A DNA stretch of 9,299 bases from Spirochaetae bacterium HGW-Spirochaetae-7 (GTDB taxonomy: Bacteria > Spirochaetota > Spirochaetia > Treponematales > UBA12059): the NCBI GenBank assembly GCA_002839245.1, contig PGXR01000167.1:1-9299 (forward strand), in the 5' to 3' direction. This document shows, in pieces, positions 1-4,789 of the stretch. How positions within the stretch are numbered: the first letter of the stretch is position 1; the number at the start of each line of letters is the position of its first letter. A program made the translations under genes and the position numbers. Under the pieces are notes generated by a model. The model was not told the origin of the DNA, made no database searches, and worked only from the letters and a program-made list of their open reading frames with translations.

Positions 1-1
1 G

Positions 2-412
2 CCCGCCCCGGACGCCCGCACCGCCTACCGGGCCCTCCACCAAGCCATGGCCGCCGGCCTCGTACGCGCCTGCCACGACCTGTCGGACGGCGGTCTCGCC
101 GTGGCGGTCGCGGAGATGTGCCTGGGAGGCCGCAGCGGAGCGGCAATCTCCATCGGCGACGCACCCGCGTCCGGCGCTGCATCCCGCGCCGCGACGGCAA
201 CGCTGTTCGGCGAGACAAACGGCTGCCTGCTGGCCGAAGTAATGCCGGCTTCGGCGGCGGACTTCGAGCGCATCATGGCCGGTTCCCCGCTGGCGCGCAT
301 CGGCTCGACGAACGACTCCGGCCGGCTGGAGCTGTCCGCGGGCGGCGAATCAAGCGCTATCCAGGTCGACGACATGGCCAGGGCGTTTTCCGGCGCAAGG
401 AGCCAACGATGA
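2..412 (+). CDS. purL: Phosphoribosylformylglycinamidine synthase, PurL subunit (3' end only)
   Basis: This is the C-terminal part of the synthetase subunit that converts FGAR to FGAM with ATP and ammonia. The frame is open from the left edge, so the gene starts outside the window and only about 136 residues are visible. The recognisable block is the PurM/PurL-type C-terminal domain: PDARTAYRALHQAM, then the hallmark HDLSDGGLAVAVAEM, then a GETNG segment. The first ATG at position 47 is internal and not a start, because homology continues upstream of it. The stop TGA overlaps the ATG of purQ (ATGA), implying translational coupling with the glutaminase subunit that should supply its ammonia. 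No glutaminase domain is fused to this end, so this is a split PurL/PurQ arrangement. Nothing in the visible part looks damaged. Confidence 0.93.
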   Translation, partial: PAPDARTAYRALHQAMAAGLVRACHDLSDGGLAVAVAEMCLGGRSGAAISIGDAPASGAASRAATATLFGETNGCLLAEVMPASAADFERIMAGSPLARIGSTNDSGRLELSAGGESSAIQVDDMARAFSGARSQR

Positions 413-1219
413 GCAAGCCCAGGGCGCTCGTGCTGCACGCCGCCGGAACCAACCGCGACCCCGACGCCTGCGTCGCCCTCGAGATGGCAGGAGCGGCGCC
501 GGAGATAGTCCACGTCAACGCGCTCCACTCCGGGGAGCGCCGCCTGGCCGACTACGCGATGCTCGTCATACCCGGCGGATTCTCCTATGCCGACGCGCTC
601 GGCGCGGGCAGGTTGTTCGCCCTGGACCTCGCCAGCTATTTCGCCGACGAGGTGGCCGGGTTCGTGGCCGCCGGCAAGCGGCATCCTCCCAGGGATGCCG
701 AGCATCCTCCCAGGGATGCCGAGCATCCTCCCAGGGATGCCGAGCATCCTCCCAGGGGCGCCGGGCATCCTTCCGGGGATGCCCGGAGGCGCGACGCTTG
801 CGCGCAACGGGAATGGCCGATTCGAATGCAGGTGGACGACCATGGTCGCCCCCCCCTCCAACAGCATCTGGACAAGGGGCTTGCCCGGCCCGCTGTCATG
901 CCCGATAGCCCACGGCGAGGGCCGTTTCCTCGTCGAGCCGGTATCGACCATCGGCGAGCTGCGCGCGGCCGGCCAGCTGGCGCTGTTCTACGCGGATGCC
1001 GGCGGGTCGCCTGCCGGCGGCGCGTATCCTGCCAACCCCAACGGCTCGGCCGCCGACATTGCGGGCGTCTGCAACCGGGCAGGAAACGTGCTCGGCCTGA
1101 TGCCTCACCCGGAGAACAACGTCGTCGCCCGCGCCCGCGACGGAAAGTCCAGGCAAGCGTCGACCCGGGCCTGCCTGACGCTCTGGAAAAATGGCGTCGA
1201 TTATGCGAAGGACCTATAA
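409..1219 (+). pseudogene. purQ: Phosphoribosylformylglycinamidine synthase glutaminase subunit PurQ, frameshifted and lacking the catalytic-cysteine segment
   Basis: PurQ is the class I glutamine amidotransferase that feeds ammonia to PurL. The N-terminal part (409-678) is typical: MSKPRALVLHAAGTNRD, then VIPGGFSYADALGAGRLFALDL. The C-terminal part (about 765-1219), in the next frame, is also typical: GGATLARNGNGRFECRW, PIAHGEGRF, NPNGSAADIAG and GLMPHPENN, which carries the His and Glu of the triad. Between them, where the family has a GICNGFQ-like nucleophile elbow right after the AAGK sequence, there are instead five 21-bp repeats, and the frame moves by +1 at about 679. So the nucleophilic Cys is not encoded and no single frame spans the gene. 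The start ATG overlaps the purL stop. Read across the shift, the product would be about 269 residues, near a long PurQ. Either the gene is broken, leaving PurL to use free ammonia, or the assembly is wrong at the repeat. Confidence 0.85.
681..785 (+). repeat. Five tandem 21-bp palindromic units inside purQ
   Basis: Units run 681-701, 702-722, 723-743, 744-764 and 765-785. Each begins GCATCC, and four of the five carry the inverted match GGATGC six bases later, so each can fold into a small hairpin. Units 1 to 3 are identical; unit 4 has lost its right arm (GGGGCGCC) and unit 5 differs at several bases. In the frame of the PurQ C-terminal part they encode repeats of ILPGMPS. Unit 5 reads GILPGMPGG and joins smoothly to GATLARNGNGRF, which suggests that it is the native PurQ sequence and the others are copies of it. 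Confidence 0.93.
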
Positions 1220-1287
1220 TATAAATATTGTCACAGAGATACAGGGACAGGGAGAAAATGAGTTGAAGGCAAGGATGAAGCAACGTG

Positions 1288-1323
1288 GATGTGGCAAGAA
1301 ATGCCACATCTCTCTATTTTTTT
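1288..1323 (+). terminator. Rho-independent terminator after purQ
   Basis: A perfect 9-bp stem, GATGTGGCA (1288-1296) with TGCCACATC (1302-1310) around the loop AGAAA, is followed by TCTCTATTTTTTT. It lies about 70 bases past the purQ stop and would end or attenuate the purL-purQ transcript before purC. Part of it might belong to the neighbouring repeat module, but stem, loop and T-tract fit an intrinsic terminator well. Confidence 0.75.
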
Positions 1324-1338
1324 CGTAACTATTCAGTA

Positions 1339-1350
1339 CCTCAATTGAGG
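1339..1350. repeat. Perfect 12-base palindrome CCTCAATTGAGG
   Basis: A perfectly self-complementary 12-mer lies between the terminator T-tract and the CGCAGATT repeats. It could be an operator half-site pair, a remnant end of the module, or chance. No known regulator is assigned. Confidence 0.5.
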
Positions 1351-1359
1351 AAGAGGATC

Positions 1360-1387
1360 CGCAGATTACGCAGATTGACGCAGATTT
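1360..1387. repeat. Left CGCAGATT repeat arm
   Basis: Three copies of CGCAGATT occur here (1360, 1369 and 1379), spaced 9 and 10 bases apart. They are the inverted counterpart of the AATCTGCG cluster at 1654-1690 and form the inner boundary of the GxxExxY remnant. Confidence 0.8.
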
Positions 1388-1480
1388 GTAATTTCCGTAT
1401 TGCTGGATTTGCGATACTTGTCTTTAACCAGTGGAAAAGAGCAGGGCAATGACCCACGAAAGAAAGCTCATGGGAGGGAA

Positions 1481-1674
1481 ATGGCAACTTCGGATGTCAG
1501 CGATCCCGATACATACGCCATCATCGGAGCGGCTATGGTCGTTCATCGGGAACTTGGCTGTGGTATTCTCGAAGCGGTCTGCCAGCTGGCTTCGGCAAAG
1601 GCTTGTTGTTGAATTTCGGGGTGCAGTCTCTCGAGTACAAGCGACTGGTCTTGAATCTGCGAGAATCTGCGTAA
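1481..1674 (+). pseudogene. GxxExxY family protein, internally deleted and frameshifted remnant
   Basis: An ATG at 1481, just after a GGGAGGG ribosome-binding-like stretch, opens a 43-residue frame ending TGA at 1610-1612. It reads MATSDVSDPDTYAIIGAA then MVVHRELGCGILEAVCQLA, which matches the start of GxxExxY proteins (DPxTYAIIGAAMEVHRELGxGxLEAVY). The naming motif is damaged: GILEAVC has Cys where the family has Tyr. From about 1591, in a different frame, GLLLNFGVQSLEYKR continues to a TAA at 1672-1674 and matches the family's C-terminal end (LLINFGxxSLEYKR). The middle, usually some 60-80 residues, is absent. So this is the two ends of a GxxExxY gene joined by a deletion. The family's function is unknown; these genes are often found in many copies and with repeats. 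The last codons run into the AATCTGCG repeats. Confidence 0.75.
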
Positions 1675-1690
1675 TCTGCGTAATCTGCGA
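1654..1690. repeat. Right AATCTGCG repeat arm
   Basis: Four copies of AATCTGCG begin at 1654, 1664, 1673 and 1682. They are inverted relative to the CGCAGATT cluster at 1360-1387, and the first ones also encode the end of the GxxExxY remnant (NLRESA and stop). Confidence 0.85.
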
Positions 1691-1877
1691 ATGCCTAATT
1701 CCGCTTCCTCTTCATCGCTATCTCTGTTTATCAGGCTCCAGGGGCAATATATTTGTGTACGGGGTAAAATGGGTTGCTTTGTTGCGGGAAAGCACCTGAA
1801 TAGTTACCGTTTTTTCTACCTCTGTGCCTCTGTTTCTCCATGGTTTGAGTTTCATCTCCCTCATATAGATGACATGC

Positions 1878-1883
1878 AGGAGG
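1878..1883 (+). promoter_or_regulatory. Ribosome binding site of purC
   Basis: A full AGGAGG lies four bases before the ATG at 1888. It is the strongest Shine-Dalgarno sequence in the window and fixes the start of purC, the first gene after the terminator and repeat module. Confidence 0.8.
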
Positions 1884-1887
1884 CGTT

Positions 1888-2829
1888 ATGGCAGCTTTCA
1901 AGGATTGTGAAGTTGGCTTGCCAGGCAAGCGGTCGGGCAAGGTGCGCGACTGGTACGCCCTCGGCGGCGGCCGACGGCTTATTGTGACGACAGACCGGCT
2001 GTCCGCCTTCGACAGGATGCTGGCGGCGGTGCAGTACAAGGGACAGGTATTGAACCAGCTGTCGGCTTGGTGGTTTGCCCGGACGGCCGACATCATCGGC
2101 AACCACCTGGTCTCGGTGCCCGACCCCAACGCCATCGTCGCCCTCGAGGTCGAACCGCTGCCGGTCGAGGTAATCGTCCGAGGTTTCATCACCGGCGTGA
2201 CGACGACCGCTCTGTGGTACCGCTACTCGCTCGGCGAGCGGTCGATATACGGCTACGACTTTCCCGATGGACTCGGCAAGAACGACGCGCTCCCCCGAGC
2301 CATCATCACGCCGACTACCAAGAGCGGGCCGACGGGCCACGACGAGCGCCTGACCTGCGCCGAGGTCGTCAGCCATGGACACCTCGACGAGGGGGCCTGG
2401 GACACGGTGAGCCGCGCAGCCCTGGCTCTCTTCGCCCGCGGCCAGGAGCGGGCCGCGGCGGCCGGCCTCATCCTGGTCGACACGAAATACGAATTCGGCC
2501 GTGCGCCAGACGGCTCCATACTCCTGATCGACGAGGTGCATACGCCCGACTCGTCGCGGTACTGGAAGGCCGGTACATACGCCCGGCGTCTATCCGACGG
2601 ACTTGAGCCCGAATCGTTCGACAAGGAGTTCGTGCGCCTCGCCTATTCCAGGCTCGGCTACCGAGGCGACGGTCCCGTGCCCGTCGTGCCCGATTCGCTG
2701 TGGGAAGAAACGGGTTCGCTGTACCGCTCGGCCTACGAGCAACTGACTGGCATGGCCTTCGAGCCCGGGGACTACCCTGTCGGCCCCAGGCTGGAGGGAA
2801 ACCTGCGCGCGGCGGGGATACTGCGATGA
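1888..2829 (+). CDS. purC: Phosphoribosylaminoimidazole-succinocarboxamide synthase (SAICAR synthetase)
   Basis: PurC joins CAIR and aspartate, using ATP, to form SAICAR in the cytoplasm. At 313 residues it is the long, yeast ADE1-like form, not the roughly 240-residue E. coli form. Visible motifs are SGKVRDWY with LIVTTDRLSAFD near the N-terminus (nucleotide-binding region), VIVRGFITG, the block GKNDALPRAIITPTTKS, and the family signature LVDTKYEFG around residues 196-204, followed by LIDEVHTPDSSRYW. The ATG at 1888 is chosen because it follows AGGAGG and begins the recognisable N-terminus. The stop TGA overlaps the purE ATG by four bases. PurE supplies its CAIR substrate, so the pair is functionally adjacent too. 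The frame is intact with no missing key residues. It is the first gene after the intergenic module and may be transcribed from a promoter there that I cannot identify. Confidence 0.96.
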   Translation: MAAFKDCEVGLPGKRSGKVRDWYALGGGRRLIVTTDRLSAFDRMLAAVQYKGQVLNQLSAWWFARTADIIGNHLVSVPDPNAIVALEVEPLPVEVIVRGFITGVTTTALWYRYSLGERSIYGYDFPDGLGKNDALPRAIITPTTKSGPTGHDERLTCAEVVSHGHLDEGAWDTVSRAALALFARGQERAAAAGLILVDTKYEFGRAPDGSILLIDEVHTPDSSRYWKAGTYARRLSDGLEPESFDKEFVRLAYSRLGYRGDGPVPVVPDSLWEETGSLYRSAYEQLTGMAFEPGDYPVGPRLEGNLRAAGILR

Positions 2830-3344
2830 ACAAGCCGCGCGTCGTCATCATCATGGGTTCAAAGGCCGACCGGGAACACTGCGCCAGAATCGCGGCAGCC
2901 CTCGACGCTTTCGGCATCGGGTACGAGACAAGGATAGGCTCGGCGCACAAGACGCCGGGGCATCTGGCTACGATGCTCGCCGAATACGAAGCTGCAGGCG
3001 GGCCGAGGGTATATATCACGGTCGCCGGCCGCTCGAACGCGCTTTCCGGATTCATCGACGGCGCGGTGGACTCGCCGGTCATCGCCTGCCCGCCGACGCC
3101 GGATTCCTTCGGCGGCGCGGACCTCTGGTCGTCGGCCAGGATGCCCGGCGGCATTGCTCCGGCGCTTGTCATGGACCCGGCCAACGCGGCCCTGCTGGCC
3201 GCCAAGATGCTCGGACTCGCGGACCCCGAACTGGCCGATCGCGTCCGCGACTTCCGCAAGACCAACGCAGACGCCATCATCGCCGACGATGCCGCCTCGC
3301 TCGCCGCTGCCGGCAGCGTGGTCCTGGGGGGGCGGCTCGCGTGA
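2826..3344 (+). CDS. purE: Class II 5-aminoimidazole ribonucleotide carboxylase (AIR carboxylase)
   Basis: This 172-residue PurE begins VVIIMGSKADREHC, the usual PurE nucleotide loop. It then has GSAHKTPG (His41, Lys42) where class I enzymes have SAHRTP, and VAGRSNALSG (about 66-75) where class I enzymes have AGAAHLPGM. The later blocks ACPPTPDSFGGADLWSS and RMPGGIAPALVMDPANAALLAAK also fit class II, the type described in animals and in Treponema denticola. Class II enzymes carboxylate AIR directly with CO2 and need no PurK, and no purK is present here. A C-terminal helix (LADPELADRVRDFRKTNADAI) completes the protein. The start overlaps the purC stop and the stop overlaps the GTG of purF. A run of seven G lies just before the end (3326-3332). 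The nearest alternative is class I PurE, which the motifs speak against. Confidence 0.93.
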   Translation: MNKPRVVIIMGSKADREHCARIAAALDAFGIGYETRIGSAHKTPGHLATMLAEYEAAGGPRVYITVAGRSNALSGFIDGAVDSPVIACPPTPDSFGGADLWSSARMPGGIAPALVMDPANAALLAAKMLGLADPELADRVRDFRKTNADAIIADDAASLAAAGSVVLGGRLA

Positions 3345-4789
3345 TCAACGACGACAAGGCCCGGGAGGAATGCGGAGTCGTCGCCATCCATATCGGTACC
3401 GACGACCTGTCATCAACCGCTCCGGCCCGCGCCGCGTTCTACGCGCTGTTCGCGCTTCAGCACCGCGGGCAGGAATCGGCTGGGCTGGCGGCCACCGACG
3501 GACGGCACATGTCCATGCGAAAGGGCCTGGGGCTGGTGTCGCGCGCGTTCGCCGAGGACGACATGGCTTCGCTGCGCGGCTTCGCGTCGATCGGGCACAC
3601 CCGCTACTCGACCACCGGCGAGCCGAGCGTCCGCAACGCCCAGCCGTTCCAGGTCGAGACCCAGCACGGGCCTCTGGCCCTGGCGCACAACGGCAACCTC
3701 GTCAACGCTCCCGAGCTCAGGAGAGGCCTCCTCGAGCGCGGCGTCGGGTTGAGCTCGTCGTCGGACACCGAGGTGATGATCATGATGCTGGCCGCCGCGC
3801 CGGGCGAGTCGTGGCCCGAGCGCATGGCCTGTTGCATGCGACAGTGGCAGGGCGCCTTTTCCTTCGTCGTGCTTACCAGGGACGCGGCGTACGCGGCCCG
3901 CGATCCATGGGGCTTCAGGCCGCTGTGCGCGGGCAGCCTTCCCGGAGGCGGGTCGGCGGCGGCGAGCGAGAGCTGCGCCCTCCTGACCCTGGGTTGCCGC
4001 GACGCCGCCGACGTCGGCCCCGGCCGCATCGTCGAACTGGGTCCCGGCGGGCCGGTCGACCGCGGAGACATCGAGCCGGCGCCCAGGCAGGCGGCGTGCG
4101 TCTTCGAGTACGTGTACTTCTCCCGCCCTGACAGTGTCTGGAACGGAGCGGGCATCCACGAGGTGCGCAGGCGATTTGGCGCCGCGCTTGCACTCGAGTC
4201 TCCCGCGGACGCCGATGTCGTGATCGCCGTACCCGATTCGTCGATATCGGCGGCGATAGGCTTCGCGCAGGCTTCCGGCTTGCCCTACGACGAGGGCTTC
4301 GCCAAGAACCGCTACATCGGCCGCACCTTCATCCAACCCACGCAGGCGCTGCGCGACCAGGGTGTCGCGCTCAAGTTCAACGCCATGCCGGGCACGGTTC
4401 GCGGCAAGCGCGTCGCCATAATAGACGACAGCATCGTACGCGGCACGACGACAGGTCCCCTCGTCCGCCTCCTGCGGAAAGCCGGCGCGGCGGCGGTGCA
4501 CGTCCGCATCGCCTGCCCGCCCATCAGGCATCCTTGCCACATGGGCGTGGACATGGGTTCGTACGAAAACCTCGTAGCGCATCGCCTGTCGGTGGACGAA
4601 ATACGGCTGCACACGGACGCGGACACCCTGGCGTACCTGTCGCACGAGGGAATGATGCTCGCTCTCTCCGAGGCGGGAGCTCTGGCCGGGCCGGGGCCGT
4701 CGGGAGGATTCTGCTCCGCCTGCTTCACCGGAGACTATCCCCTGGACATAGCCGGCGTTGCCGGCAAGAACGGATTCGAATCGCCATGA
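3341..4789 (+). CDS. purF: Amidophosphoribosyltransferase, propeptide and Fe-S type
   Basis: PurF makes phosphoribosylamine from PRPP and glutamine, the first committed step. The start is GTG at 3341, overlapping the purE stop (GTGA). A 10-residue propeptide (MINDDKAREE) precedes Cys11, the N-terminal nucleophile in CGVVAIHIG that is exposed by autocleavage in the Bacillus-type enzyme. The glutaminase domain follows with LQHRGQESAG, GHTRYSTTG, LAHNGNLVN and SDTEV. The phosphoribosyltransferase domain has the PRPP loop IIDDSIVRGTTTG at about 360-372. Four cysteines fit the 4Fe-4S ligands of the B. subtilis enzyme: Cys253 (CVFEYVYFSRPDS), Cys399 (HPCHMGVD), and Cys458 and Cys461 (FCSACFTG). The length of 482 residues is normal. 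The stop overlaps the purD ATG. Regulation by nucleotide feedback is expected from the family but not shown here. Confidence 0.96.
   Translation: MINDDKAREECGVVAIHIGTDDLSSTAPARAAFYALFALQHRGQESAGLAATDGRHMSMRKGLGLVSRAFAEDDMASLRGFASIGHTRYSTTGEPSVRNAQPFQVETQHGPLALAHNGNLVNAPELRRGLLERGVGLSSSSDTEVMIMMLAAAPGESWPERMACCMRQWQGAFSFVVLTRDAAYAARDPWGFRPLCAGSLPGGGSAAASESCALLTLGCRDAADVGPGRIVELGPGGPVDRGDIEPAPRQAACVFEYVYFSRPDSVWNGAGIHEVRRRFGAALALESPADADVVIAVPDSSISAAIGFAQASGLPYDEGFAKNRYIGRTFIQPTQALRDQGVALKFNAMPGTVRGKRVAIIDDSIVRGTTTGPLVRLLRKAGAAAVHVRIACPPIRHPCHMGVDMGSYENLVAHRLSVDEIRLHTDADTLAYLSHEGMMLALSEAGALAGPGPSGGFCSACFTGDYPLDIAGVAGKNGFESP

Larger units (their letters stand above)
1325..1807. mobile_element. 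Decayed repeat-bounded module carrying a GxxExxY gene remnant
   Basis: The purQ-purC gap (1220-1887) has lower GC than the genes around it and is organised symmetrically. From outside in, the inverted pairs are CACAGAG (1232-1238) with CTCTGTG (1820-1826), GTAACTATTCAG (1325-1336) with CTGAATAGTTAC (1796-1807), and CGCAGATTACGCAGATT (1360-1376) with AATCTGCGTAATCTGCG (1664-1680 and again 1673-1689). A degraded GxxExxY open frame sits in the middle. No transposase is visible. Repeats of the CTCTGTG and AATCTGCG kind are common between genes in several GC-rich environmental bacteria and often accompany small orphan genes, from general recollection. Calling it mobile is inference; the boundaries given are those of the 12-base perfect pair. 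Confidence 0.5.

Noticed and set aside
681..785. CRISPR array
   Set aside because: The units are contiguous with no spacers, 21 bases long, inside a gene and partly coding.
25..951. A long open frame on the minus strand across purL-purQ, with similar long antisense frames elsewhere
   Set aside because: These are shadows caused by high GC in the opposite strand. Their translations are low in complexity or rich in Arg, Gly and Ala with no family motifs, while the + strand frames match purine enzymes.
118..1224. A continuous + strand frame of 368 residues spanning the purL end and purQ
   Set aside because: Only the part from 409 to about 678 matches PurQ. Before and after that the frame is out of phase with the real PurL and PurQ sequences.
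1214..1234. TATAAT at the purQ stop as a -10 box
   Set aside because: No acceptable -35 lies about 17 bases upstream, and the match overlaps the end of the purQ coding sequence.
1690..1887. A sigma70-type promoter for purC
   Set aside because: Candidate -35 and -10 boxes match poorly or have wrong spacing, so I do not place one, although a promoter in this gap is likely.
1431..1987. Small + strand open frames in the purQ-purC gap (ending at 1799 and 1987)
   Set aside because: They run through repeats and into purC out of phase and show no recognisable domain; only the GxxExxY ends at 1481-1674 are supported.
4534..4785. An upstream extension of the PurD-PurM frame into purF
   Set aside because: The extension has no PurD homology and lies in the purF coding sequence. 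The ATG at 4786 begins MKILLVGSGGREHA, the normal PurD start, and overlaps the purF stop.
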